NCBI GenBank assembly: GCA_014841835.1
Contig: JACYUQ010000002.1
Coordinates: 1,200,216-1,264,215 of the forward strand
Source of the DNA: Oxalobacteraceae sp. CFBP 13730
Lineage (GTDB): Bacteria; Pseudomonadota; Gammaproteobacteria; Burkholderiales; Burkholderiaceae_D
Direction of reading: 5' to 3'
DNA: 64,000 nucleotides
Each line of letters begins with the position of its first letter. Positions within the stretch are counted from its first letter, which is position 1. Positions 27,887 to 36,508 of this stretch are shown in pieces. Both the position numbers and the translations under genes were made by a program. Under the pieces are notes generated by a model. The model saw nothing but the letters and a program-made list of their open reading frames with translations. It had not been told where the DNA came from and searched no databases.

Positions 27887-28246
27887 ATGACGACTACCCT
27901 CTACGGCATCCCCAATTGCGACACCGTCAAGAAAGCCCGCACCTGGCTGCAAGACCACGGCATCGACTTCACCTTCCACGACTTCAAGAAGCAAGGGCTC
28001 ACGCCTGAACTGGTGAAGGGCTGGCTGCAAGACCTCGACTGGACCACGCTGGTCAACCGCAAGGGCACCACCTGGCGCAACTTACCGGACGAACGCAAGG
28101 CGGCCATTGTCGATGCCGACAGCGCCATGGCGCTGATGCTCGAGAACCCGTCGGTCATCAAGCGCCCGGTCGTGCAAGGCGCCGGCTTGGTGACGGTCGG
28201 TTTTTCGCCGGCTGCATTTGAAGAGAAGTTTGGGGCGGCGCCATGA
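27887..28246 (+). CDS. ArsC/Spx-family (YffB-like) thioredoxin-fold protein
   Basis: A 119-residue ArsC-fold protein. The N-terminus [17 protein letters not shown] has a single redox-type cysteine in the position of the ArsC nucleophile, and [18 protein letters not shown] is typical of YffB. The family is often annotated arsenate reductase, but YffB lacks proven arsenate activity. It overlaps dapE by 4 bp (ATGA), as is common for yffB-dapE pairs. Confidence 0.88.
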   Translation: MTTTLYGIPNCDTVKKARTWLQDHGIDFTFHDFKKQGLTPELVKGWLQDLDWTTLVNRKGTTWRNLPDERKAAIVDADSAMALMLENPSVIKRPVVQGAGLVTVGFSPAAFEEKFGAAP

Positions 28247-29379
28247 GGCCATCACGCACCCTGCTGCTCACCGAAGAGCTGATCGCGCTCGACTCGATCA
28301 CGCCCCAGGACAAGGGTTGCCAGCAGCGTCTGATCGAGCTGCTGGCGCCGCTGGGCTTCGTGTGCGAGACGATCGTCTCGAACGGCGTGACCAATCTGTG
28401 GGCCCGCAAGGGCGAGAACGCGCCGCTGTTCGTGTTTGCCGGCCATACCGACGTGGTCCCGGCGGGTCCGCTGCACCAGTGGACCTCCGAGCCGTTCATG
28501 CCGACGCAGCGCGACGGCAAGCTGTACGGCCGCGGCGCATCCGACATGAAGACGTCGATCGCGGCAATGGTCGTCGCCTGCGAAGAGTTCGTTGCTGCCT
28601 ATCCTGAGCACCGCGGCTCGATCGCGTTGTTGATCACGAGCGACGAAGAAGGCCCGGCGGTCGACGGCACCGCCATCGTCTGCGACCTGCTCGAAGAACG
28701 GGGCGTCGCGCCCGACTATTGCCTGGTGGGCGAGCCGACCTCGAACCACGTGCTGGGCGACACGATCAAGAATGGCCGGCGCGGTTCGCTGTCGGGCCAC
28801 CTGACGGTCAAGGGCATTCAGGGCCACATCGCCTACCCACAACTGGCGCGCAACCCGATTCACCAGATGGCGCCGGCACTGGCCGAACTGACGCTGGAAG
28901 TGTGGGACGAAGGCAACGAGTACTACGCGCCCACCAGCTGGCAGGTGTCGAACATCGCCGCCGGCACCGGCGCCAACAACGTTATCCCGGGCAGCGTGAG
29001 TCTGGACTTCAATTTCCGCTTCTCGACCGCCAGCACGGCCGAAGGCCTGCAGGCGCGCGTGCATGCGATCCTCGACCGCCATGGCCTGGACTACGATCTC
29101 GACTGGACCTTGTCGGGGCTGCCGTTCCTGACCGAGAAAGGCACGCTGTCGGACGCCGTCTGCACCGCAATCAGCGACGAACTGGGCGTCCACACCGAAT
29201 TATCGACCTCGGGCGGGACCTCGGATGGCCGCTTCATCGCCCGCATCTGTCCTCAGGTGATAGAATTCGGCCCACCGAACGCCAGCATTCACAAAATCGA
29301 CGAGCACATCGAACTGCGCTACATCGATCCCCTGAAGAATATCTATCGCCGTACGCTCCAGCGCCTGCTGGCCGCTTGA
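28243..29379 (+). CDS. dapE: Succinyl-diaminopimelate desuccinylase DapE
   Basis: A 378-residue M20 di-zinc hydrolase. Metal ligands and the catalytic base are visible in [23 protein letters not shown] and [11 protein letters not shown], with a late His in [14 protein letters not shown]. It releases succinate from N-succinyl-LL-DAP, completing the branch begun by DapD and DapC. It is translationally coupled to the ArsC-like gene. Confidence 0.96.
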   Translation: MRPSRTLLLTEELIALDSITPQDKGCQQRLIELLAPLGFVCETIVSNGVTNLWARKGENAPLFVFAGHTDVVPAGPLHQWTSEPFMPTQRDGKLYGRGASDMKTSIAAMVVACEEFVAAYPEHRGSIALLITSDEEGPAVDGTAIVCDLLEERGVAPDYCLVGEPTSNHVLGDTIKNGRRGSLSGHLTVKGIQGHIAYPQLARNPIHQMAPALAELTLEVWDEGNEYYAPTSWQVSNIAAGTGANNVIPGSVSLDFNFRFSTASTAEGLQARVHAILDRHGLDYDLDWTLSGLPFLTEKGTLSDAVCTAISDELGVHTELSTSGGTSDGRFIARICPQVIEFGPPNASIHKIDEHIELRYIDPLKNIYRRTLQRLLAA

Positions 29380-29404
29380 AGCATTACAACCCATCATCCA
29401 GGCC

Positions 29405-30295
29405 ATGACCACCACCTCATTCTCCACGCCGCGCGACCTGCTGCGCTATGCGATCACCCGTTTCAACGGTGCCAAGCTGTTCTTCGGCCACGGCAGCGTC
29501 GAAGCGTTCGACGAAGCCGCCTACCTGATCCTGCACACCCTGAAGCTGCCGCTCGACCGCCTGGAGCCGTTCCTCGATGCCAAGCTGCTGGCCGACGAAG
29601 TGCTGCAGGTGCTGGCCGTGATCGAGCGCCGCGTGACCGAGCGCGTGCCGGCCGCCTACATCACCAAAGAAGCCTGGCTGGGCGAATACCGCTTCTATGT
29701 CGACGAACGCGTGCTGGTGCCGCGCTCGTTCATCGCCGAGCTGATTCCGCAGCAGTTCAGCCCATGGCTGGTGGATCCGGATGGCGTGGAAAACGTGCTC
29801 GAGCTGTGCACCGGCAGCGGTTGCCTGGCGATCATGATGGCCGATACGTTTGCCAACGCGGTGGTCGATGCGATCGACATCTCGAAGGATGCGCTGGCCG
29901 TGGCCGAGACGAATATCCGCGAATACAAACTCGAAGGGCGCGTGAACCCGATCGAGTCCGACCTGTACGAGAACGTGCCGTTCAAGAAGTACGACCTGAT
30001 CATCACCAACCCGCCGTACGTGAATGCCGAATCGATGCGCACGCTGCCGCAGGAATACATGGTCGAGCCGCAGATCGCGCTCGCCGGTGGTGAAGACGGC
30101 ATGGACCTGGTGCGCAAGATCATCGCCGGCGCCGCCGAGCGCCTGACGCCGGAAGGCATCCTGGTGGTTGAAATCGGCAACGAGCGCGAGTACGCCGAAG
30201 CCGCATTCGGCCACCTGGGGCTGACCTGGCTGACCACCAGCATCGGCGACGACGCCGTGTTCCTGCTGACGGCCGAGCAGCTGCAAAACGCCTAA
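29405..30295 (+). CDS. prmB: 50S ribosomal protein L3 glutamine methyltransferase PrmB
   Basis: A 296-residue HemK-family methyltransferase. The SAM motif I is LELCTGSGCLAIM and the catalytic motif is TNPPYVNAESM. The N-terminal helical domain (RDLLRYAITRFNGAKLFFGHG) distinguishes PrmB from PrmC. It methylates the amide of a glutamine in ribosomal protein L3. It follows dapE by 25 bp. Confidence 0.93.
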   Translation: MTTTSFSTPRDLLRYAITRFNGAKLFFGHGSVEAFDEAAYLILHTLKLPLDRLEPFLDAKLLADEVLQVLAVIERRVTERVPAAYITKEAWLGEYRFYVDERVLVPRSFIAELIPQQFSPWLVDPDGVENVLELCTGSGCLAIMMADTFANAVVDAIDISKDALAVAETNIREYKLEGRVNPIESDLYENVPFKKYDLIITNPPYVNAESMRTLPQEYMVEPQIALAGGEDGMDLVRKIIAGAAERLTPEGILVVEIGNEREYAEAAFGHLGLTWLTTSIGDDAVFLLTAEQLQNA

Positions 30296-30323
30296 CAATA
30301 CCCCTGGCAACATTGATCGTAGG

Positions 30324-30439
30324 GTGGTCGGGGTCGCCGAGACGGCTATGCCGACCACGCGGTGATCGATACCAGCAAGATCATCCGGCACAAAACCGGA
30401 ACCCATCACAATCACCGCGTGGACGGCACAGCCGTCCAC
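30324..30439. repeat. REP-like inverted palindrome doublet
   Basis: The first unit is a hairpin with stem GTGGTCGG (30324-30331) and CCGACCAC (30351-30358), followed by CCACGCGGTGAT (30355-30366). The second is GTGGACGGC (30419-30427), ACA, GCCGTCCAC (30431-30439), preceded by ATCACCGCGTGG (30411-30422), the exact reverse complement of the tail of the first. Two palindromes in opposite orientation with complementary tails are the layout of REP doublets (BIMEs). It fills most of the prmB to ABC-F gap. Confidence 0.75.
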
Positions 30440-30459
30440 CCAAAAAAGATAGCCACACC

Positions 30460-32433
30460 ATGATCCGTATCCAGAACGTCAGCCTGATGCGCGGCACCAA
30501 GCCGCTGCTCGTCGATGCCGACCTGACCCTCAACCCGGGCGACAAGATCGGCCTGATCGGCGCCAACGGCGCCGGCAAATCGAGCCTGTTCGGCATGCTG
30601 CGCAACGAGCTGCACCCGGACCAGGGCCAGATCGACTTCCCGGCCAAATGGCGTATGGCGTACGTGGCGCAAGAGACGCCAGCGCTGGACCGCGCGGCGC
30701 TCGATTACGCGATCGACGGCGACGTTGGCCTCCGCAAGCTCCAGGCCGAGCTGGAAGAACTGGAATCGCACCCGGACGTCGACGCCCACGGCATGCGTCT
30801 GGGCGAACTGCACGGCATGCTGGCCGATGCCGATGGCTACACGGTGCAGTCGCGCGGCGAACAGCTGCTGCTGGGCCTGGGCTTTTCCCTGGCGCAGATG
30901 AACCAGCCGGTCGCGAGCTTCTCGGGTGGCTGGCGCATGCGCCTGAACCTGGCGCAGGCGCTGATGTGCCCTTCTGACCTCTTGCTGCTCGATGAACCGA
31001 CCAACCACCTGGATCTGGATGCGATCATCTGGCTCGAAGACTGGCTCAAGCGCTACACGGGCACCCTGATCATCATTTCCCACGATCGCGACTTCCTCGA
31101 TGAAGTCGTCAACGTGATCGTGCACATCGACGAGCGCAAGCTGAAGCGCTACACGGCCAACTACTCGGGCTTCGAGCGCCAGCGCGCCGCCCAGATGATC
31201 CTCGCCGCCGGCGCACTTGAGAAGCAGCAGCGCCAGCGCGCCCACCTCGAGTCGTTCGTCAACCGCTTCAAGGCGCAAGCCTCCAAGGCGCGCCAGGCCC
31301 AGAGCCGCATGAAGGCCCTGGCCAAAATGGAAGAGCTGGCGCCGCTGCGCGCTGCGGCCGAATTCTCGTTCGACTTCCGCGAGCCGCTGTCGGCCCCGAA
31401 TCCGCTGCTGGTGCTGGACAAGGTCGATGCCGGCTACTTCCTGCTCGACGAGCATGGCGACAAGGTCGGCAAGAAAACCATCGTCAACCACATCGACTTT
31501 TCGCTGACCATCGGCCAGCGCATTGGCCTGTTGGGTGTGAACGGCGCCGGTAAATCGACGCTGATCAAGACCATCGCCGGCGAGCTGATGCCGCTGACGG
31601 GCGAAGCGACGATCGGCAAGGGCCTGTCGATCGGCTACTTCGCCCAGCACCAGGTCGAGATGCTGCGCCATGACGAGTCGCCCCTGTGGCACCTGGCCAA
31701 GATCGCGCCGACCGTGCGCGAGCAGGAACTGCGCAACTTCCTGGGCAGCTTCAACTTCCCGGGCGACATGGTAACCAGCTCGATCAAGCCGTTTTCTGGC
31801 GGCGAAAAGGCGCGTCTGGCGCTGGCCCTGATCGTCTGGCAGCGCCCGAACCTGTTGCTGCTCGATGAACCGACCAACCACCTGGACCTGGAAACGCGCG
31901 AAGCGCTGACGATGGCGCTGGCGCAGTTCGAAGGCACGCTGATCGTCGTATCCCACGATCGCCACCTGCTGCGCGCGACGACCGATGAATTCATCATCGT
32001 CGCCGACGGCCGCCTGCAACCGTTCGACGGCGACCTGGACGACTACAAGGACTGGCTGTTCAAGACCAAGCTGGGCAAAGGCACCGACATCCTGCCGCTG
32101 GCCAAGACCGCCGCGCCCGTCGCGCCGGTGCCAAGCGCCACGCCGGCCGAGCGCAAGGAACAGAAGCGCCTGGGCGCCGAAGAACGCCAGCGCAACGCCG
32201 CGCAGCGCAAACCGATCGAAAGCAAGGTCAAGCGTCTGGATGAGCAGATGGCCAAGCTGCAGGCAAAGAAAGCCACGATCGATGCCGCCCTGCTCGACCC
32301 GACGATCTACGATGCGCAGAACAAGGATCGCCTCAAGACGCTGGTGGCCGACCAGGCGTTCGTGGCGCGGGATCTGGAAACGCTCGAGGTGGAGTGGTTG
32401 ACGCTGCAGGAACAGCTGGAAGCGCTGGCGTAA
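30460..32433 (+). CDS. yheS: ABC-F family ATPase (YheS-like)
   Basis: From ATG 30460 the product is 657 residues with two ABC domains. Walker A motifs are GANGAGKSS and GVNGAGKST; signature motifs are FSGGWRMRLNLAQAL and FSGGEKARLALALIV; Walker B is LLLLDEPTNHLDLD in both halves. The inter-domain linker is charged and helical, and the C-terminus is lysine-rich coiled coil. There are no membrane segments, so it is a soluble ribosome-associated ABC-F protein. Sequence around RMAYVAQETPALD closely resembles E. coli YheS. The REP doublet upstream is excluded from the CDS. Confidence 0.92.
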   Translation: MIRIQNVSLMRGTKPLLVDADLTLNPGDKIGLIGANGAGKSSLFGMLRNELHPDQGQIDFPAKWRMAYVAQETPALDRAALDYAIDGDVGLRKLQAELEELESHPDVDAHGMRLGELHGMLADADGYTVQSRGEQLLLGLGFSLAQMNQPVASFSGGWRMRLNLAQALMCPSDLLLLDEPTNHLDLDAIIWLEDWLKRYTGTLIIISHDRDFLDEVVNVIVHIDERKLKRYTANYSGFERQRAAQMILAAGALEKQQRQRAHLESFVNRFKAQASKARQAQSRMKALAKMEELAPLRAAAEFSFDFREPLSAPNPLLVLDKVDAGYFLLDEHGDKVGKKTIVNHIDFSLTIGQRIGLLGVNGAGKSTLIKTIAGELMPLTGEATIGKGLSIGYFAQHQVEMLRHDESPLWHLAKIAPTVREQELRNFLGSFNFPGDMVTSSIKPFSGGEKARLALALIVWQRPNLLLLDEPTNHLDLETREALTMALAQFEGTLIVVSHDRHLLRATTDEFIIVADGRLQPFDGDLDDYKDWLFKTKLGKGTDILPLAKTAAPVAPVPSATPAERKEQKRLGAEERQRNAAQRKPIESKVKRLDEQMAKLQAKKATIDAALLDPTIYDAQNKDRLKTLVADQAFVARDLETLEVEWLTLQEQLEALA

Positions 32434-32460
32434 GCCAGTAGGATAAGCAGTACGACGCCG

Positions 32461-32955
32461 TCAGGCGGCCCTGAGCGGCCGCCGCGGCGACAACGACACG
32501 AGGCCATCGATGTCGATCAACACCACGCACCGGCCGTCGATGCGGGCAATGCCGATCAGGTAACTGGCGCCGGCCTCGCCCGGGACGGCCTGCACGGCTT
32601 CCGGGCGCACGTGCACGATGCCGGTCACCCCTTCCACCACCATTCCCACCAGGCCACTCGACAGGCGCAGGATGATCACGTCGGTATCCGGGTGCACGAT
32701 GCCCGCGCCTGCACCCGCACCCGCGCCTGCACCTTGAGTGGCGGTGGTGCGCATGTCGATCACCGGCAGGATCACGCCATGCGACAACGCCACGCCGCCG
32801 ATGATGTCGCCGTCTTCCGCGAAGCGCTCGAGGGATTTGAGCAATTTGAGTTCCTGCACCCGCGCGCAATCGAGTCCGTACTCCTGCCCATCGAGCATGA
32901 AGCTGAGGTAATCCGTTGGTGCGCCATACCGTGGCGCGCGCGCTGTGTTGTGCAT
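32461..32955 (-). CDS. Orphan CheW-like coupling protein with Gly-Ala linker
   Basis: A 164-residue CheW domain from ATG 32955 (MHNTARAPRYG). Recognisable blocks are YLSFMLDGQEYGLDC, ALSHGVILPVIDMR and RCVVLIDIDGLVSL. An unusual GA-repeat insert (QGAGAGAGAGAG) interrupts the domain after DMRTTAT, encoded by degenerate GCACCCGCGCCT-type repeats. No receptor or CheA lies beside it. It could couple a separate receptor set to the main CheA, or serve a type IV pilus chemosensory pathway. Confidence 0.82.
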   Translation of the reverse strand: MHNTARAPRYGAPTDYLSFMLDGQEYGLDCARVQELKLLKSLERFAEDGDIIGGVALSHGVILPVIDMRTTATQGAGAGAGAGAGIVHPDTDVIILRLSSGLVGMVVEGVTGIVHVRPEAVQAVPGEAGASYLIGIARIDGRCVVLIDIDGLVSLSPRRPLRAA

Positions 32956-33055
32956 GGTGGATCCTCGATCAGTCCGACCACCATCGTAAGCCTGCCGGTC
33001 ACGGTGATGTTGACTGCAATCAATTCGCACCACCCGCCCCTGCGGATGCGCTGGC

Positions 33056-34999
33056 TCAACCCAGCGGTGTGGGTGACGCCGAATTCCAGGCCCAGGCCCC
33101 GTCGCGCCCGGCGTGCAGCAACTCGGTGCCCACGGCATCGCGCAAGCGTAGCCGGATGTCGCGCGGCCCCTGGTCCCAGATGCAGCCAAGATCGGGCTCG
33201 TACGGCAAGGCACGTACCTGCACCTCGCCCGCAATGGCCTCCAGCGCGATCTGCGCCGCGCCGACGCGGTCGTAGCGCTGCGCTTCCAGGCGACCCAGCA
33301 CCTCCATTCCCGACTGCCGTTCGGCGTCGAGCTTCTTCGTTTCGTCGGACAGGCGACCGAGCTCCTTGAGCGCCGGCCCCGCGGTGTCGGTCATGCGCTG
33401 GAACTGGGGCACCTGCTCGGGCTTGAGCACCAGATCGCCGCTGCGGATGCGCGGCGCGATTTTCAGGTATTTGCTCAGGTGCGGCTGCGCTGCGAGCGTG
33501 TCGATCGACGCGCGGTGACGCGCCGCGAGCTGATCGAATTGCCCGATCCGCTCACGCACCTGGGCCATCGCATCGTCGATGCGGGCGCAATCGGGCCGCA
33601 GCAGGTACACCAGCATCTCGCCCTGCTTCCACGGAGCGGCGCTGCCGATCTTCACGCGCCGGCCCGCGATGGCGCTGCCCTCGGCGCGCGTGACCTCGAC
33701 GTCGTCGCCCATGATCTCGCAGTTGATCGCCGTGTCGATGCGAATGCGCGCACCGGAAATCACGCAGTTTTCGGCCCGCCCCAGGATCACGTCGCCCCTT
33801 GCAGCCTGGATCGTCGCGCTGGACGCCACCCCCAGTACGCGCACGCCGCCGTTCAGGTTGCGCGCGCTGCCGCCGACCAGGTTGCGCTCGAGCCGGATCG
33901 CCCCGCCGCGCGAGAGCACGTGACCATACACGTCCGCATGCACGGTGATGCTGTCGCCTTCGATGGTGCGCTGCTCCTGCACGTCGCCGAATTCTTCGTA
34001 GTCGCCGCTCAGGTGCAGGTTGCCCGTGGTGCGGGCGCTGACGCCGTCGTGGCTGACGATCTTGTCGGAGATGGCGATGCGGCTGCTCTTGGGGTCGACA
34101 TTCAGGAAGCCGTCGCGACGCGCGATCAGGAACTCGCCGGCTGGCACGATATCGATGCCGGTGCCTTCGGCCGCGTACAAGGCCAGGTCGAGGTCCTTGC
34201 CAATCTCGGCCAGGATCGGGATGCCGGTCAGTTCGAATCCCGGACTGCCCGCCGTACGTGGCACCTTGCGCAAGAGGCGCGTGCCCATCTGCACCTGCGG
34301 AAAGCGGTTCTGGAAGCTCATCAGGTCGAGTTTGCCGTTGGCCAGCTGGAGCGGTGCATCGCTGCGGTGCAGTTCGCTCGTGACTTCTTCGACACGCGCA
34401 GCGTCGCCGTCGATCGCCGCCAGGTGGCGCGCCACGACGCAGCGTCCGGTCGCGCCCTTGCCGATGGCGTCGCGGATGGCATCGACATCGGCGCCAAAGC
34501 GGATCCCCTTCACCCACATGTCAGCGACGAACTCGTCGGCATTGAGCCTGGTTGGCCGCTCATTGCCCTCGGGATCGGATTCGACGACCGGCTCGAAATA
34601 GTACTCTGCCTGGCCATCCGCGATCTTTACCGGGCGGTACAGCGCCTGCCGCGCCGGAGTGAACGGCAGGATGTGATCGGCGATGCGCGCCTGCAGCTGG
34701 CCGGCCGTATCGCGCGGCAGTGCCGGGCCGTGGCCGTAGAGCACCTTGATCAGGACAGCGTAATCGAGGCCCGCCAGGTAGTGCCCGGAGCGCAGAATGC
34801 TGTCGAGCGCCGCCACCAGCGTCGGGCCCGGCAGCGCGGAATCGGCATACACGCCGTCAGCGCGCCGGGTGATGCAGTGGTCCGGGCCATCAGAGACAAA
34901 ACGCGCTGCGGCAGGGATGGCAAGGTCGGGCACGTTCACGCTCCAGGTTGCTGATATTGTCGGCACATGCCCTACCCAGAGTAAGGCGCCCGAGAACAT
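33056..34999 (-). CDS. DUF342 (FapA-like) polymer-forming protein
   Basis: A 647-residue DUF342 protein. The middle is a beta-helix with repeated short strands (VSARTTGNLHLSGDYEEFGDV, INCEIMGDDVEV) flanked by a helical, coiled-coil C-terminus (about 490-590). The family is cytoplasmic; Vibrio and Bacillus members affect chemotaxis/motility or membrane homeostasis, but no enzymatic role is proven. The ATG at 34999 is the longest start; a GTG about ten codons in is possible. It lies 100 bp upstream of the orphan CheW on the same strand. Confidence 0.78.
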   Translation of the reverse strand: MFSGALLWVGHVPTISATWSVNVPDLAIPAAARFVSDGPDHCITRRADGVYADSALPGPTLVAALDSILRSGHYLAGLDYAVLIKVLYGHGPALPRDTAGQLQARIADHILPFTPARQALYRPVKIADGQAEYYFEPVVESDPEGNERPTRLNADEFVADMWVKGIRFGADVDAIRDAIGKGATGRCVVARHLAAIDGDAARVEEVTSELHRSDAPLQLANGKLDLMSFQNRFPQVQMGTRLLRKVPRTAGSPGFELTGIPILAEIGKDLDLALYAAEGTGIDIVPAGEFLIARRDGFLNVDPKSSRIAISDKIVSHDGVSARTTGNLHLSGDYEEFGDVQEQRTIEGDSITVHADVYGHVLSRGGAIRLERNLVGGSARNLNGGVRVLGVASSATIQAARGDVILGRAENCVISGARIRIDTAINCEIMGDDVEVTRAEGSAIAGRRVKIGSAAPWKQGEMLVYLLRPDCARIDDAMAQVRERIGQFDQLAARHRASIDTLAAQPHLSKYLKIAPRIRSGDLVLKPEQVPQFQRMTDTAGPALKELGRLSDETKKLDAERQSGMEVLGRLEAQRYDRVGAAQIALEAIAGEVQVRALPYEPDLGCIWDQGPRDIRLRLRDAVGTELLHAGRDGAWAWNSASPTPLG

Positions 35000-35132
35000 A
35001 GCATGTTGCGCAAATTAAATAAATATATAGCAATGAGATTTGCAAAAAAGAAAATTCACAGCACGTATTGAAGGTGTTCGAAAGGTGTTCCGTATGCCCG
35101 GATGGATCACGATTCATCCCCCGGACGTGACA

Positions 35133-35151
35133 ACGGCGCCATCGGCGCCGT
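35133..35151 (-). terminator. Possible terminator of the small secreted protein gene
   Basis: ACGGCGCC (35133-35140), ATC, GGCGCCGT (35144-35151) form an 8-bp perfect stem just past the stop at 35175 on the minus strand. No clear U-tract follows. The remaining part of the 35000-35174 gap is AT-rich and shows nothing else I can support. Confidence 0.4.
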
Positions 35152-35174
35152 CGTTTGCTGAAAGTCGCCGCTGG

Positions 35175-35540
35175 TCAGCGGCGGCGCGAACTGGGGTACA
35201 GATCCGCGCCTTCCTTGATCTGGCGACGCAGATCGCGCCGCTCGTCCGGCGACAGGCGCCCGCGCGGACGCTCGTCACGTGCCGACTCCTGCGGGACGTC
35301 GGCATTGCGGCGCCCCTGCTCGCGTACTTCGAATGCTCTCGCATCGCGCTGCGCCTGCATCTCGTAACGCTCGCGTGCCTGAGCGTCATCGGTGCGACGG
35401 TTGCGATCCTGGTCCTGGGCCAATGCACCGGCGCCAGTCGCCGCCAGGGCGCAGGCGAGAACACCGAGGCGCACAAGCCGGGCGAACCGGCCGCAAGCGG
35501 TACCGGGTGCTGCTGGATTGTCGTTGAGCGCGTGGTTCAT
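35175..35540 (-). CDS. Small secreted highly charged protein of unknown function
   Basis: A 121-residue product from ATG 35540. A signal peptide is clear (hydrophobic LVRLGVLACALAATGAGALA, cleavage near ALAQD). The mature part is dominated by Arg, Asp, Glu and Gln and ends RLSPDERRDLRRQIKEG with a basic tail. It is probably periplasmic. It resembles other Arg-rich Spy/RcnB-neighbourhood small proteins only in composition; I do not recognise a family. It is divergent from ompR, with about 200 bp of shared promoter region. Confidence 0.7.
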   Translation of the reverse strand: MNHALNDNPAAPGTACGRFARLVRLGVLACALAATGAGALAQDQDRNRRTDDAQARERYEMQAQRDARAFEVREQGRRNADVPQESARDERPRGRLSPDERRDLRRQIKEGADLYPSSRRR

Positions 35541-35637
35541 GGTGTTCCTCTTCCGTGATGCCTGATAAACGGATAAGCTGTGTTGATCACTTGACGCCAG
35601 TGTAGGTTGATACCGAATACGGGGTAAGACTAATTGG

Positions 35638-35662
35638 GTAAAGTTTGTAACACATTGTAATG
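35638..35662 (+). promoter_or_regulatory. Candidate OmpR binding sites upstream of ompR
   Basis: GTAAAG (35638), GTAACA (35647) and GTAATG (35657) occur at 9-10-bp steps, with another GTAAG at 35624. GTAAC/GTAAT half-sites at about 10-bp spacing resemble known OmpR operators. They lie 80-100 bp before the ompR ATG, in the region shared with the divergent secreted-protein gene. Confidence 0.5.
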
Positions 35663-35740
35663 GCTGAGCTGAGTCGTACCTGCGGCGTAGCCATAAGAAG
35701 TTACCATAGCGACATTCATCTGACAATTCTGGACAGTTCC

Positions 35741-36508
35741 ATGACTTCAACGACTCCGAACATTAACGTGGGTACCGGCACGCAGGGCGGCCACTCCGCC
35801 AAGATCATGGTCGTGGACGACGACGTGCGCCTGCGCGATCTGCTGCGCCGTTATCTGACCGAACAGGGTTTCCAGGTCGTGACCGCAGAAAGCGCACCGG
35901 CCATGAACAAGCTGTGGCTGCGCGAGCGCTACGACCTGCTCGTGCTCGACCTGATGCTGCCCGGTGAAGACGGCCTGTCGATCTGCCGCCGCCTGCGCGG
36001 CGCGGGCGACCAGACCCCGATCATCATGCTCACCGCCAAGGGCGAAGACGTCGACCGTATTGTCGGCCTCGAGATGGGCGCCGACGACTACCTGCCCAAG
36101 CCGTTCAATCCGCGTGAACTGGTGGCGCGCATTGGCGCCGTGCTGCGCCGCAAAGGCCCGGACGAAATCCCGGGTGCCCCATCGGAAACCCCGCAAACCT
36201 TCGAGTTCGGCGACTTCATCCTCGACCTGGGCACGCGAACGCTGAAGAAAAACGGCGACACGGTGCCGTTGACCACCGGCGAATTCTCGGTACTCAAGGT
36301 GTTCGCGCGCCACGCACGCCAGCCGCTGTCGCGCGAAAAACTGATGGAACTTGCCCGCGGCCGTGAGTACGAAGTGTTCGATCGCTCCCTCGACGTCCAG
36401 ATCTCGCGCCTGCGCAAGCTGATTGAACCCGATCCGTCGAGCCCGCTGTACATCCAGACCGTCTGGGGCCTGGGCTATGTGTTCATCCCTGAGGGTCAGC
36501 CGCGCTAG
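35741..36508 (+). CDS. ompR: Response regulator OmpR
   Basis: A 255-residue OmpR-class regulator from ATG 35741. Receiver residues are visible (MVVDDDVRLRD; phospho-Asp in VLDLMLPGEDG; Lys in DDYLPKPFNPRE). The winged-helix domain ends SPLYIQTVWGLGYVFIPEG, close to E. coli OmpR. It controls outer-membrane and envelope genes. Its TAG stop shares one base with the GTG start of the sensor kinase. Confidence 0.94.
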   Translation: MTSTTPNINVGTGTQGGHSAKIMVVDDDVRLRDLLRRYLTEQGFQVVTAESAPAMNKLWLRERYDLLVLDLMLPGEDGLSICRRLRGAGDQTPIIMLTAKGEDVDRIVGLEMGADDYLPKPFNPRELVARIGAVLRRKGPDEIPGAPSETPQTFEFGDFILDLGTRTLKKNGDTVPLTTGEFSVLKVFARHARQPLSREKLMELARGREYEVFDRSLDVQISRLRKLIEPDPSSPLYIQTVWGLGYVFIPEGQPR

